Assembly (NCBI RefSeq): GCF_051020975.1
Contig: NW_027478165.1
Location: 5,424,001-5,488,000 of the forward strand
DNA: 64,000 nucleotides
From: Osmia lignaria lignaria
Lineage: Eukaryota > Arthropoda > Insecta > Hymenoptera > Megachilidae
Direction: 5' to 3'
The notes under the pieces are model-generated. The model was not told the DNA's origin. It saw nothing but the letters and a program-made list of their open reading frames with translations, and did no database searches. Each line of letters starts with the position of its first letter. Position 1 is the first letter of the stretch. Below are positions 9,605 to 23,450 of the stretch, piece after piece. Both the position numbers and the translations under genes were made by a program.

Positions 9605-12600
9605 TCAGAAGCGTAGTTTTCGAGATATATCGAGATATTTAAAAGTTCCGAAGACGCACCAACATAATAGAAACACAGAAACACCGTGGCCCCTTTCTTT
9701 GAGATAACTGTGCACTAGTGCGAGCCGCAAATGCCACTTCCAGCTTAGCTGTGCAGAAGAAGAACAACAAGAAGAAGAAATATCTCGAAATATGTCCGTC
9801 AGGCCCCTTCCCTTGAGATATATCTGCAAATATCTCGGGAAGGAAGCGAGCTATGGCAAAATGTTAAGAGACCTCTTTTGTAGAGAATTAAGTTTCCTAC
9901 TTTTCATGTTCTATGATATTTTTTGATCAGATGCGTAGTTCTCGAGATATATCAAGATATTTAAAAGTTCCGAAGCCGCACCAACATAATAGAGATACAG
10001 AAACACCGTGGCCCCTTTCTTTGAGATAAGTCTGCACTAGTGCGAGCCGCAAATGCCACTTCCAGCTTAGCTGTGCAGAAGAAGAACAACAAGAAGAAGA
10101 AATATCTCGAAATATGTCCGTCAGGCCCCTTCCCTTGAGATAAATCTGCAAATATCTCGGAAACGAAGCGAGCTATGGCAAAATGTTAAGAGACCTTTTT
10201 TGTAGAGAATTAAGTTTCCTGCTTTTTATGTTCTATGATATTTTTTGATCAGATGCGTAGTTCTCGAGATATATCAAGATATTTAAAAGTTCCGAAGCCG
10301 CACCAACACAATAGAGATACAGAAACACCGTGGCCCCTTTCTTTGAGATAACTCTGCACTATTGCGAGCTGCAAATGCCACTTCCAGCTTAGCTGTGCAG
10401 AGGAAGAACAAAAAGAAGAAGAAATATCTCGAAATATGTCCGTCAGTCCAGTTCCTTTGAGCTGAATCTGCAAATATCTCGGAAACGAAGCGAGCTATGG
10501 CAAAATGTTAAGAGACGTTTTTTGTAGAGAATTATGTTTCCTACAATTTATGTTCTATGATATTTTTTGATCAGAAGCGTAGTTCTCGAGATATATCGAG
10601 ATATTTAAAAGTTCCGAAGCCGCACCAACATAATAGGGATACAGAAACACCGTGGCCCCTTTCTTTGAGATAACTCTGCACTAGTGCGAGCCGCAAATGC
10701 CACTTCCAGCTTAGCTGTGCAGAAGAGGAACAACAAGAAGAAGAAATATCTCGAAATATGTCCGTCAGGCCCCTTCCCTTGAGATAAATCTGCAAATATC
10801 TCGGAAACGGAGGGAGCTATGGCAAAATGTTAAGAGACCTTTTTTGTAGAGAATTAAGTTTCCTACTTTTCAGGTTCTATGATATTTTTTGATCAGATGC
10901 GTAGTTCTCGAGATATATCAAGATATTTAAAAGTTCCGAAGCCGCACCAACATAATAGAGATACAGAAACACCGTGGCCCCTTTCTTTGAGATAACTCTG
11001 CACTATTCCGAGCTGTAAATGCCACTTCCAGCTTAGCTGTGCAGAAGAAGAACAACAAGAAGAAGAAATATCTCGAAATATGTCCGTCAGGCCCCTTCCC
11101 TTGAGATATATCTGCAAATATCTCGGAAACGAAGCGAGCTATGGCAAAATGTTAAGAGACCTTTTTTGTAGAGAATTATGTTTCCTACAATTTATGTTCT
11201 ATGATATTTTTTGATCAGAAGCGTAGTTCTCGAGATATATCGAGATATTTAAAAGTTCCGAAGCCGCACCAACATAATAGGGATACAGAAACACCGTGGC
11301 CCCTTTCTTTGAGATAACTCTGCACTAGTGCGAGCCGCAAATGCCACTTCCAGCTTAGCTGTGCAGAAGAAGAACAACAAGAAGAAGAAATATCTCGAAA
11401 TATGTCCGTCAGGCCCCTTCCCTTGAGATAAATCTGCAAATATCTCGGAAACGAAGCGAGCTATGGCAAAATGTTAAGAGACCTTTTTTGTACAGAATTA
11501 TCTTTCCTACTTTTTATGTTCTATGATATTTTTTGATCGGATGCGTAGTTCTCGAGATATATCAAGATATTTAAAAGTTCCGAAGCCGCACCAACATAAT
11601 AGAGATACAGAAACACCGTGGCCCCTTTCTTTGAGATAACTCTGCACTATTGCGCGCTGCAAATGCCACTTCCAGCTTAGCTGTGCAGAAGAAGAACAAC
11701 AAGAAGAAGAAATATCTCGAAATATGCCCGTCAGGCCCCTTCCATTGAGATAAATCTGCAAATATCTCGGAAACGAAGCGAGGTATGGCAAAATGTTAAG
11801 AGACCTTTTTTGTAGAGAATTAAGTTTCCTACTTTTTATGTTCTATGATATTTTTTGATCAGATGCGTAGTTCTCGAGATATATCCAGATATTTAAAAGT
11901 TCCGAAGCGGCACCAAGATAATAGAGATACAGAAACACCGTGGCCCCTTTCTTTGAGGTAACTCTGCACTATTGCGAGCTGCAAATGCCACTTCCAGCTT
12001 AGCTGTGCAGAAGAAGAACAACAAGAAGAAGAAATATCTCGAAATATGTCCGTCAGGCCCCTTCCCTTGAGATAAATCTGCAAATATCTCGGAAACGAAG
12101 CGAGCTATGGCAAAATGTGAAGAGACGTTTTTTGTAGAGAATTATGTTTCCTACAATTTATGTTCTATGATATTTTTTGATCAGAAGCGTAGTTTTCGCG
12201 ATATATCGAGATATTTAAAAGTTCCGAAGCCGCACCAACATAATAGAGATACAGAAACACCGTGGCCCCTTTCTTTGAGATAACTCTGCACTAGTGCGAG
12301 CCGCAAATGCCACTTCCAGCTTAGCTGTGCAGAAGAAGAACAACAAGAAGAAGAAATATCTCGAAATATGTCCGAGAGGCCCCTTCCCTTGAGATAAATC
12401 TGCAAATATGTCGGAAACGAAGCGAGCGATGGCGAAATGTTAAGAGACCTTTTTTGTAGAGAATCAAGTTTCCTACGTTTTATCTTCTATGATATTTTTT
12501 GATCAGATGCGTAGTTCTCGAGATATATCAAGATATTTAAAAGTTCCGAAGCCGCACCAACATAATAGAGATACAGAAATACCGTGGCCCCTCTCTTTGA

Positions 12601-13096
12601 GATAACTCTGCACTATTGCGAGCTGCAAATGCCACTTCCAGCTTAGCTGTGCAGAAGAAGAACAACAAGAAGAAGAAACATCTCGAAATATGTCCGTCAG
12701 GCCCCTTCCCTTGAGATAAATCTGCAAATATCTCGGAAACGAAGCGAGCTATGGCAAAATGTTTAGAGACCTTTCTTGTAGAGAATTAAGTTTCCTACTT
12801 TTTATGTAGTATGATATTTTTTGATCAGATGCGTAGTTCTCGAGATATATCAAGATATTTAAAAGTTCCGAAGCCGCACCAACATAATAGAGATACAGAA
12901 ATACCGTGGCCCCTCTCTTTGAGATAACTCTGCACTATTGCGAGCTGCAAATGCCACTTCCAGCTTAGCTGTGCAGAAGAAGAACAACAAGAAGAAGAAA
13001 CATCTCGAAATATGTCCGTCAGGCCCCTTCCCTTGAGATAAATCTGCAAATATCTCGGAAACGAAGCGAGCTATGGCAAAATGTTTAGAGACCTTT
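9125..13096 (+). repeat. 3,972-bp duplicated segment, first copy
   Basis: This stretch recurs at 13955-17926, an offset of 4,830 bp (15 monomers). I noticed no base difference by eye. Limits: 9124 is A versus C at 13954, and 13097 is C versus T at 17927. It contains one six-monomer cassette followed by rarer types, including two adjacent near-identical monomers at 12503-12824 and 12825-13146 (marked GAAATACCG, GAAACATCTC, GTTTAGAG). Confidence 0.9.
9605..11536 (+). repeat. Six-monomer HOR cassette, copy 2
   Basis: Same monomer order as the copy at 5419. This copy carries private variants shared only with the copy at 14435: GAGCCCTTTTTTG just upstream (9547), GTCAGTCCAG (10443) and TTTTCAGGTTC (10867). 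They show that these two copies are the closest relatives. Confidence 0.85.
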
Positions 13097-13954
13097 CTTG
13101 TAGAGAATTAAGTTTCCTACTTTTTATGTAGTATGATATTTTTTGATCAGATGCGTAGTTCTCGAGATATATCAAGATATTTAAAAGTTCCGAAGCCGCA
13201 CCAACATAATAGAGATACAGAAACACCGTGGCCCCTTTCTTTGAGATAACTCTGCACTATTGCGCGCTGCAAATGCCACTTCCAGCTTAGCTGTGCAGAA
13301 GAAGAACAACAAGAAGAAGAAATATCTCGAAATATGTCCGTCAGGCCCCTTCCCTTGAGATAAATCTGCAAATATCTCGGAAACGAAGCGAGCTATGGCA
13401 AAATGTTAAGAGACCTTTTTTGTAGAGAATTATGTTTCCTACAATTTATCTTCTACGATATTTTTTGATCAGAAGCGTAGTTTTCGAGATATATCGAGAT
13501 ATTTAAAAGTTCCGAAGCCGCACCAACATAATAGAGATACAGAAACACCGTGGCCCCTTTCTTTGGGATAACTCTGCACTATTGCGAGCTGCAAATGCCA
13601 CTTCCAGCTTAGCTGTGCAGAAGAAGAACAACAAGAAGAAGGAATATCTCGAAATATGTCCGTCAGGCCACTTCCCTTGAGATAAATCTGCAAATATCTC
13701 GGAAACGAAGCGAGCTATGGCAAAATGTTAAGAGACCTTTTTTGTAGAGAATTAAGTTTCCTACTTTTTATGTTCGATGATATTTTTTGATCAGATGCGT
13801 AGTTCTCGAGATATACCAAGATATTTAAAAGTTCCGAAGCCGCACCAACATAATAGAGATACAGAAACACCGTGGCCCCTTTCTTTGAGATAACTCTGCA
13901 CAATTGCGAGCTGCAAATGCCACTTCCAGCTTAGCTGTGCAGAAGAAGAACAAC

Positions 13955-16900
13955 AAGAAGAAGAAATATCTCGAAATATGTCCGTCAGGCCAGTTCCTTT
14001 GAGCTGAATCTGCAAATATCTCGGAAACGAAGCGAGCTATGGCAAAATGTTAAGAGACGTTTTTTGTAGAGAATTATGTTTCCTACAATTTATGTTCTAT
14101 GATATTTTTTGATCAGAAGCGTAGTTCTCGAGATATATCGAGATATTTAAAAGTTCCGAAGCCGCACCAACATAATAGGGATACAGAAACACCGTGGCCC
14201 CTTTCTTTGAGATAACTCTGCACTAGTGCGAGCCGCAAATGCCACTTCCAGCTTAGCTGTGCAGAAGAGGAACAACAAGAAGAAGAAATATCTCGAAATA
14301 TGTCCGTCAGGCCCCTTCCCTTGAGATAAATCTGCAAATATCTCGGAAACGGAGGGAGCTATGGCAAAATGTTAAGAGCCCTTTTTTGTAGAGAATTAAG
14401 TTTCCTACAATTTATGTTCTATGATATTTTTTGATCAGAAGCGTAGTTTTCGAGATATATCGAGATATTTAAAAGTTCCGAAGACGCACCAACATAATAG
14501 AAACACAGAAACACCGTGGCCCCTTTCTTTGAGATAACTGTGCACTAGTGCGAGCCGCAAATGCCACTTCCAGCTTAGCTGTGCAGAAGAAGAACAACAA
14601 GAAGAAGAAATATCTCGAAATATGTCCGTCAGGCCCCTTCCCTTGAGATATATCTGCAAATATCTCGGGAAGGAAGCGAGCTATGGCAAAATGTTAAGAG
14701 ACCTCTTTTGTAGAGAATTAAGTTTCCTACTTTTCATGTTCTATGATATTTTTTGATCAGATGCGTAGTTCTCGAGATATATCAAGATATTTAAAAGTTC
14801 CGAAGCCGCACCAACATAATAGAGATACAGAAACACCGTGGCCCCTTTCTTTGAGATAAGTCTGCACTAGTGCGAGCCGCAAATGCCACTTCCAGCTTAG
14901 CTGTGCAGAAGAAGAACAACAAGAAGAAGAAATATCTCGAAATATGTCCGTCAGGCCCCTTCCCTTGAGATAAATCTGCAAATATCTCGGAAACGAAGCG
15001 AGCTATGGCAAAATGTTAAGAGACCTTTTTTGTAGAGAATTAAGTTTCCTGCTTTTTATGTTCTATGATATTTTTTGATCAGATGCGTAGTTCTCGAGAT
15101 ATATCAAGATATTTAAAAGTTCCGAAGCCGCACCAACACAATAGAGATACAGAAACACCGTGGCCCCTTTCTTTGAGATAACTCTGCACTATTGCGAGCT
15201 GCAAATGCCACTTCCAGCTTAGCTGTGCAGAGGAAGAACAAAAAGAAGAAGAAATATCTCGAAATATGTCCGTCAGTCCAGTTCCTTTGAGCTGAATCTG
15301 CAAATATCTCGGAAACGAAGCGAGCTATGGCAAAATGTTAAGAGACGTTTTTTGTAGAGAATTATGTTTCCTACAATTTATGTTCTATGATATTTTTTGA
15401 TCAGAAGCGTAGTTCTCGAGATATATCGAGATATTTAAAAGTTCCGAAGCCGCACCAACATAATAGGGATACAGAAACACCGTGGCCCCTTTCTTTGAGA
15501 TAACTCTGCACTAGTGCGAGCCGCAAATGCCACTTCCAGCTTAGCTGTGCAGAAGAGGAACAACAAGAAGAAGAAATATCTCGAAATATGTCCGTCAGGC
15601 CCCTTCCCTTGAGATAAATCTGCAAATATCTCGGAAACGGAGGGAGCTATGGCAAAATGTTAAGAGACCTTTTTTGTAGAGAATTAAGTTTCCTACTTTT
15701 CAGGTTCTATGATATTTTTTGATCAGATGCGTAGTTCTCGAGATATATCAAGATATTTAAAAGTTCCGAAGCCGCACCAACATAATAGAGATACAGAAAC
15801 ACCGTGGCCCCTTTCTTTGAGATAACTCTGCACTATTCCGAGCTGTAAATGCCACTTCCAGCTTAGCTGTGCAGAAGAAGAACAACAAGAAGAAGAAATA
15901 TCTCGAAATATGTCCGTCAGGCCCCTTCCCTTGAGATATATCTGCAAATATCTCGGAAACGAAGCGAGCTATGGCAAAATGTTAAGAGACCTTTTTTGTA
16001 GAGAATTATGTTTCCTACAATTTATGTTCTATGATATTTTTTGATCAGAAGCGTAGTTCTCGAGATATATCGAGATATTTAAAAGTTCCGAAGCCGCACC
16101 AACATAATAGGGATACAGAAACACCGTGGCCCCTTTCTTTGAGATAACTCTGCACTAGTGCGAGCCGCAAATGCCACTTCCAGCTTAGCTGTGCAGAAGA
16201 AGAACAACAAGAAGAAGAAATATCTCGAAATATGTCCGTCAGGCCCCTTCCCTTGAGATAAATCTGCAAATATCTCGGAAACGAAGCGAGCTATGGCAAA
16301 ATGTTAAGAGACCTTTTTTGTACAGAATTATCTTTCCTACTTTTTATGTTCTATGATATTTTTTGATCGGATGCGTAGTTCTCGAGATATATCAAGATAT
16401 TTAAAAGTTCCGAAGCCGCACCAACATAATAGAGATACAGAAACACCGTGGCCCCTTTCTTTGAGATAACTCTGCACTATTGCGCGCTGCAAATGCCACT
16501 TCCAGCTTAGCTGTGCAGAAGAAGAACAACAAGAAGAAGAAATATCTCGAAATATGCCCGTCAGGCCCCTTCCATTGAGATAAATCTGCAAATATCTCGG
16601 AAACGAAGCGAGGTATGGCAAAATGTTAAGAGACCTTTTTTGTAGAGAATTAAGTTTCCTACTTTTTATGTTCTATGATATTTTTTGATCAGATGCGTAG
16701 TTCTCGAGATATATCCAGATATTTAAAAGTTCCGAAGCGGCACCAAGATAATAGAGATACAGAAACACCGTGGCCCCTTTCTTTGAGGTAACTCTGCACT
16801 ATTGCGAGCTGCAAATGCCACTTCCAGCTTAGCTGTGCAGAAGAAGAACAACAAGAAGAAGAAATATCTCGAAATATGTCCGTCAGGCCCCTTCCCTTGA

Positions 16901-17926
16901 GATAAATCTGCAAATATCTCGGAAACGAAGCGAGCTATGGCAAAATGTGAAGAGACGTTTTTTGTAGAGAATTATGTTTCCTACAATTTATGTTCTATGA
17001 TATTTTTTGATCAGAAGCGTAGTTTTCGCGATATATCGAGATATTTAAAAGTTCCGAAGCCGCACCAACATAATAGAGATACAGAAACACCGTGGCCCCT
17101 TTCTTTGAGATAACTCTGCACTAGTGCGAGCCGCAAATGCCACTTCCAGCTTAGCTGTGCAGAAGAAGAACAACAAGAAGAAGAAATATCTCGAAATATG
17201 TCCGAGAGGCCCCTTCCCTTGAGATAAATCTGCAAATATGTCGGAAACGAAGCGAGCGATGGCGAAATGTTAAGAGACCTTTTTTGTAGAGAATCAAGTT
17301 TCCTACGTTTTATCTTCTATGATATTTTTTGATCAGATGCGTAGTTCTCGAGATATATCAAGATATTTAAAAGTTCCGAAGCCGCACCAACATAATAGAG
17401 ATACAGAAATACCGTGGCCCCTCTCTTTGAGATAACTCTGCACTATTGCGAGCTGCAAATGCCACTTCCAGCTTAGCTGTGCAGAAGAAGAACAACAAGA
17501 AGAAGAAACATCTCGAAATATGTCCGTCAGGCCCCTTCCCTTGAGATAAATCTGCAAATATCTCGGAAACGAAGCGAGCTATGGCAAAATGTTTAGAGAC
17601 CTTTCTTGTAGAGAATTAAGTTTCCTACTTTTTATGTAGTATGATATTTTTTGATCAGATGCGTAGTTCTCGAGATATATCAAGATATTTAAAAGTTCCG
17701 AAGCCGCACCAACATAATAGAGATACAGAAATACCGTGGCCCCTCTCTTTGAGATAACTCTGCACTATTGCGAGCTGCAAATGCCACTTCCAGCTTAGCT
17801 GTGCAGAAGAAGAACAACAAGAAGAAGAAACATCTCGAAATATGTCCGTCAGGCCCCTTCCCTTGAGATAAATCTGCAAATATCTCGGAAACGAAGCGAG
17901 CTATGGCAAAATGTTTAGAGACCTTT
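13955..17926 (+). repeat. 3,972-bp duplicated segment, second copy
   Basis: This is the copy of 9125-13096. After 17926 it does not continue like the first copy (monomers at 13147 and 13469). It jumps to sequence matching the tail of the monomer at 13469 (GTTCGATGAT at about 17,958, as at about 13,772). Two monomers are therefore absent in this copy. Confidence 0.9.
14435..16366 (+). repeat. Six-monomer HOR cassette, copy 3
   Basis: Same order as the other cassettes. It shares the private variants of the copy at 9605 (GTCAGTCCAG at about 15,273; TTTTCAGGTTC at about 15,697) and lies within the larger 4,830-bp-offset duplication. Confidence 0.85.
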
Positions 17927-18816
17927 TTTGTAGAGAATTAAGTTTCCTACTTTTTATGTTCGATGATATTTTTTGATCAGATGCGTAGTTCTCGAGATAT
18001 ACCAAGATATTTAAAAGTTCCGAAGCCGCACCAACATAATAGAGATACAGAAACACCGTGGCCCCTTTCTTTGAGATAACTCTGCACAATTGCGAGCTGC
18101 AAATGCCACTTCCAGCTTAGCTGTGCAGAAGAAGAACAACAAGAAGAAGAAATATCTCGAAATATGTCCGTCAGGCCCCTTCCCTTGAGATACATCGGCA
18201 AGTATCTCGGAAACGAAGCGAGCTATGGCAAAATGTTAAGAGACCTTTTTTGTAGAGAATTAAGTTTTCTACTTTTTATGTTCCATGATATTTTTTGATC
18301 AGATGCGTAGTTCTCGAGATATATCAAGATACTTAAAAGTTCTGAAGCTGCACCAACATAATAAAGATACAGAAACACCGTGGCCCCTTTCTTTGAGATA
18401 ACTCTGCACTAGTGCGAGCCGCAAATGCCACTTCCAGCTTAGCTGTGCAGAAGAAGAACAACAAGAAGAAGAAATATCTGGAAATATGTCCGTTAGGCCC
18501 CTTCCCTTGAGATAAATCTGCAAATATCTCGGAAACGAAGCGAGCTATGGCAAAATGTTAAGAGACCTTTTTTGTAGAGAATTATGTTTCCTACTTTTTA
18601 TGTTCTATGATATTTTTTGATCAGACGCGTAGTTCTCGAGATATATCAAGATATTTAAAAGTTCCGAAGCCGCACCAACATAATAGAGATACAGAAACAC
18701 CGTGGCCCCTTTCTTTGAGATAACTCTGCACTATTGCGAGCTGGAAATGCCACTTCCAGTTTAGCTGTGCAGAAGAAGAACAACAAGAAGAAGAAATATC
18801 TCGAAATATGTCCGTT

Positions 18817-20104
18817 AGGCCCCTTCCCTTGAGATAAATCTGCAAATATCTCGGAAACGAAGCGAGCTATGGCAAAATGTTAAGAGACCTTTTTTGTAGA
18901 GAATTAAGTTTCCTACTTTTTATGTTCTATGATATTTTTTGATCAGATGCGTAGTTCTCGAGATATACCAAGATATTTAAAAGTTCCGAAGCCGCACCAA
19001 CATAATAGAGATACAGAAACACCGTGGCCCCTTTCTTTGAGATAACTCTGCACTATTGCGAGCTGCAAATGCCACTTCCAGCTCAGCTGTGCAGAGGAAG
19101 AACAACAAGAAGAAGAAATATCTCGAAATATGTCCGTCAGGCCAGTTCCTTTGAGCTGAATCTGCAAATATCTCGGAAACTAAGCGAGCTATGGCAAAAT
19201 GTTAAGAGACGTTTTTTGTAGAGAATTATGTTTCCTACAATTTATGTTCTATGATATTTTTTGATCAGAAGCGTAGTTTTCGAGATATATCGAGATATTT
19301 AAAAGTTCCGAAGCCGCACCAACATAATAGAGATACAGAAACACCGTGGCCCCTTTCTTTGAGATAACTCTGCACTATTGCGAGCTGCAAATGCCACTTC
19401 CAGCTCAGCTGTGCAGAGGAAGAACAACAAGAAGAAGAAATATCTCGAAATATGTCCGTCAGGCCAGTTCCTTTGAGCTGAATCTGCAAATATCTCGGAA
19501 ACGAAGCGAGCTATGGCAAAATGTTAAGAGACGTTTTTTGTAGAGAATTATGTTTCCTACAATTTATGTTCTATGATATTTTTTGATCAGAAGCGTAGTT
19601 CTCGAGATATATCGAGATATTTAAAAGTTCCGAAGCCGCACCAACATAATAGGGATACAGAAACACCGTGGCCCCTTTCTTTGAGATAACTCTGCACTAG
19701 TGCGAGCCGCAAATGCCACTTCCAGCTTAGCTGTGCAGAAGAGGAACAACAAGAAGAAGAAATATCTCGAAATATGTCCGTCAGGCCCCTTCCCTTGAGA
19801 TAAATCTGCAAATATCTCGGAAACGGAGGGAGCTATGGCAAAATGTTAAGAGACCTTTTTTGTAGAGAATTAAGTTTCCTACTTTTCATGTTCTATGATA
19901 TTTTTTGATCAGATGCGTAGTTCTCGAGATATATCGAGATATTTAAAAGTTCCGAAGCCGCACCAACATAATAGGGATACAGAAACACCGTGGCCCCTTT
20001 CTTTGAGATAACTCTGCACTAGTGCGAGCCGCAAATGCCACTTCCAGCTTAGCTGTGCAGAAGAAGAACAACAAGAAGAAGAAATATCTCGAAATATGTC
20101 CGTC
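18817..20104 (+). repeat. Four-monomer tandem duplication, copy 1 (1,288 bp)
   Basis: Recurs immediately as 20105-21392, with the match extending to 21438. Two differences were seen: T at 19181 versus G at 20469, and G at 19330 versus A at 20618. Two of its monomers carry CAGCTCAGCTG and AGTTCCTTTGAGCTGAAT. Confidence 0.9.
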
Positions 20105-21392
20105 AGGCCCCTTCCCTTGAGATAAATCTGCAAATATCTCGGAAACGAAGCGAGCTATGGCAAAATGTTAAGAGACCTTTTTTGTAGAGAATTAAGTTTC
20201 CTACTTTTTATGTTCTATGATATTTTTTGATCAGATGCGTAGTTCTCGAGATATACCAAGATATTTAAAAGTTCCGAAGCCGCACCAACATAATAGAGAT
20301 ACAGAAACACCGTGGCCCCTTTCTTTGAGATAACTCTGCACTATTGCGAGCTGCAAATGCCACTTCCAGCTCAGCTGTGCAGAGGAAGAACAACAAGAAG
20401 AAGAAATATCTCGAAATATGTCCGTCAGGCCAGTTCCTTTGAGCTGAATCTGCAAATATCTCGGAAACGAAGCGAGCTATGGCAAAATGTTAAGAGACGT
20501 TTTTTGTAGAGAATTATGTTTCCTACAATTTATGTTCTATGATATTTTTTGATCAGAAGCGTAGTTTTCGAGATATATCGAGATATTTAAAAGTTCCGAA
20601 GCCGCACCAACATAATAAAGATACAGAAACACCGTGGCCCCTTTCTTTGAGATAACTCTGCACTATTGCGAGCTGCAAATGCCACTTCCAGCTCAGCTGT
20701 GCAGAGGAAGAACAACAAGAAGAAGAAATATCTCGAAATATGTCCGTCAGGCCAGTTCCTTTGAGCTGAATCTGCAAATATCTCGGAAACGAAGCGAGCT
20801 ATGGCAAAATGTTAAGAGACGTTTTTTGTAGAGAATTATGTTTCCTACAATTTATGTTCTATGATATTTTTTGATCAGAAGCGTAGTTCTCGAGATATAT
20901 CGAGATATTTAAAAGTTCCGAAGCCGCACCAACATAATAGGGATACAGAAACACCGTGGCCCCTTTCTTTGAGATAACTCTGCACTAGTGCGAGCCGCAA
21001 ATGCCACTTCCAGCTTAGCTGTGCAGAAGAGGAACAACAAGAAGAAGAAATATCTCGAAATATGTCCGTCAGGCCCCTTCCCTTGAGATAAATCTGCAAA
21101 TATCTCGGAAACGGAGGGAGCTATGGCAAAATGTTAAGAGACCTTTTTTGTAGAGAATTAAGTTTCCTACTTTTCATGTTCTATGATATTTTTTGATCAG
21201 ATGCGTAGTTCTCGAGATATATCGAGATATTTAAAAGTTCCGAAGCCGCACCAACATAATAGGGATACAGAAACACCGTGGCCCCTTTCTTTGAGATAAC
21301 TCTGCACTAGTGCGAGCCGCAAATGCCACTTCCAGCTTAGCTGTGCAGAAGAAGAACAACAAGAAGAAGAAATATCTCGAAATATGTCCGTC
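20105..21392 (+). repeat. Four-monomer tandem duplication, copy 2 (1,288 bp)
   Basis: Directly abuts the first copy. At 21439 (A, versus C at 20151) the match ends and the array passes into the six-monomer cassette at 21519. Confidence 0.9.
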
Positions 21393-21518
21393 AGGCCCCT
21401 TCCCTTGAGATAAATCTGCAAATATCTCGGAAACGAAGAGAGCTATGGCAAAATGTTAAGAGACGTTTTTTGTAGAGAATTATGTTTCCTACAATTTATG
21501 TTCTATGATATTTTTTGA

Positions 21519-23450
21519 TCAGAAGCGTAGTTTTCGAGATATATCGAGATATTTAAAAGTTCCGAAGACGCACCAACATAATAGAAATACAGAAACACCG
21601 TGGCCCCTTTCTTTGAGATAACTGTGCACTAGTGCGAGCCGCAAATGCCACTTCCAGCTTAGCTGTGCAGAAGAAGAACAACAAGAAGAAGAAATATCTC
21701 GAAATATGTCCGTCAGGCCCCTTCCCTTGAGATATATCTGCAAATATCTCGGGAAGGAAGCGAGCTATGGCAAAATGTTAAGAGACCTCTTTTGTAGAGA
21801 ATTAAGTTTCCTACTTTTCATGTTCTATGATATTTTTTGATCAGATGCGTAGTTCTCGAGATATATCAAGATATTTAAAAGTTCCGAAGCCGCACCAACA
21901 TAATAGAGATACAGAAACACCGTGGCCCCTTTCTTTGAGATAAGTCTGCACTAGTGCGAGCCGCAAATGCCACTTCCAGCTTAGCTGTGCAGAAGAAGAA
22001 CAACAAGAAGAAGAAATATCTCGAAATATGTCCGTCAGGCCCCTTCCCTTGAGATAAATCTGCAAATATCTCGGAAACGAAGCGAGCTATGGCAAAATGT
22101 TAAGAGACCTTTTTTGTAGAGAATTAAGTTTCCTGCTTTTTATGTTCTATGATATTTTTTGATCAGATGCGTAGTTCTCGAGATATATCAAGATATTTAA
22201 AAGTTCCGAAGCCGCACCAACATAATAGAGATACAGAAACACCGTGGCCCCTTTCTTTGAGATAACTCTGCACTATTGCGAGCTGCAAATGCCACTTCCA
22301 GCTTAGCTGTGCAGAGGAAGAACAAAAAGAAGAAGAAATATCTCGAAATATGTCCGTCAGGCCAGTTCCTTTGAGCTGAATCTGCAAATATCTCGGAAAC
22401 GAAGCGAGCTATGGCAAAATGTTAAGAGACGTTTTTTGTAGAGAATTATGTTTCCTACAATTTATGTTCTATGATATTTTTTGATCAGAAGCGTAGTTCT
22501 CGAGATATATCGAGATATTTAAAAGTTCCGAAGCCGCACCAACATAATAGGGATACAGAAACACCGTGGCCCCTTTCTTTGAGATAACTCTGCACTAGTG
22601 CGAGCCGCAAATGCCACTTCCAGCTTAGCTGTGCAGAAGAGGAACAACAAGAAGAAGAAATATCTCGAAATATGTCCGTCAGGCCCCTTCCCTTGAGATA
22701 AATCTGCAAATATCTCGGAAACGGAGGGAGCTATGGCAAAATGTTAAGAGACCTTTTTTGTAGAGAATTAAGTTTCCTACTATTCATGTTCTATGATATT
22801 TTTTGATCAGATGCGTAGTTCTCGAGATATATCAAGATATTTAAAAGTTCCGAAGCCGCACCAACATAATAGAGATACAGAAACACCGTGGCCCCTTTCT
22901 TTGAGATAACTCTGCACTATTCCGAGCTGTAAATGCCACTTCCAGCTTAGCTGTGCAGAAGAAGAACAACAAGAAGAAGAAATATCTCGAAATATGTCCG
23001 TCAGGCCCCTTCCCTTGAGATATATCTGCAAATATCTCGGAAACGAAGCGAGCTATGGCAAAATGTTAAAAGACCTTTTTTGTAGAGAATTATGTTTCCT
23101 ACAATTTATGTTCTATGATATTTTTTGATCAGAAGCGTAGTTCTCGAGATATATCGAGATATTTAAAAGTTCCGAAGCCGCACCAACATAATAGGGATAC
23201 AGAAACACCGTGGCCCCTTTCTTTGAGATAACTCTGCACTAGTGCGAGCCGCAAATGCCACTTCCAGCTTAGCTGTGCAGAAGAAGAACAACAAGAAGAA
23301 GAAATATCTCGAAATATGTCCGTCAGGCCCCTTCCCTTGAGATAAATCTGCAAATATCTCGGAAACGAAGCGAGCTATGGCAGAATGTTAAGAGACGTTT
23401 TTTGTAGAGAATTATGTTTCCTACAATTTATGTTCTATGATATTTTTTGA
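21519..23450 (+). repeat. Six-monomer HOR cassette, copy 4
   Basis: The same six types in order, without the private GTCAGTCC and CAGGTTC variants, so it is closer to the 5419 and 8317 copies. It includes TTAAAAGACC (about 23,066), also seen in the 5419 copy (about 6,966). Confidence 0.85.

Noticed and set aside
19024..19221. 65-codon plus-strand ORF in monomers near 19,024, 19,346, 20,312, 20,634 and 25,464
   Set aside because: It starts at GTG and opens only because CAGCTTAGCTG became CAGCTCAGCTG, which removes a TAG. It is a side effect of one substitution.
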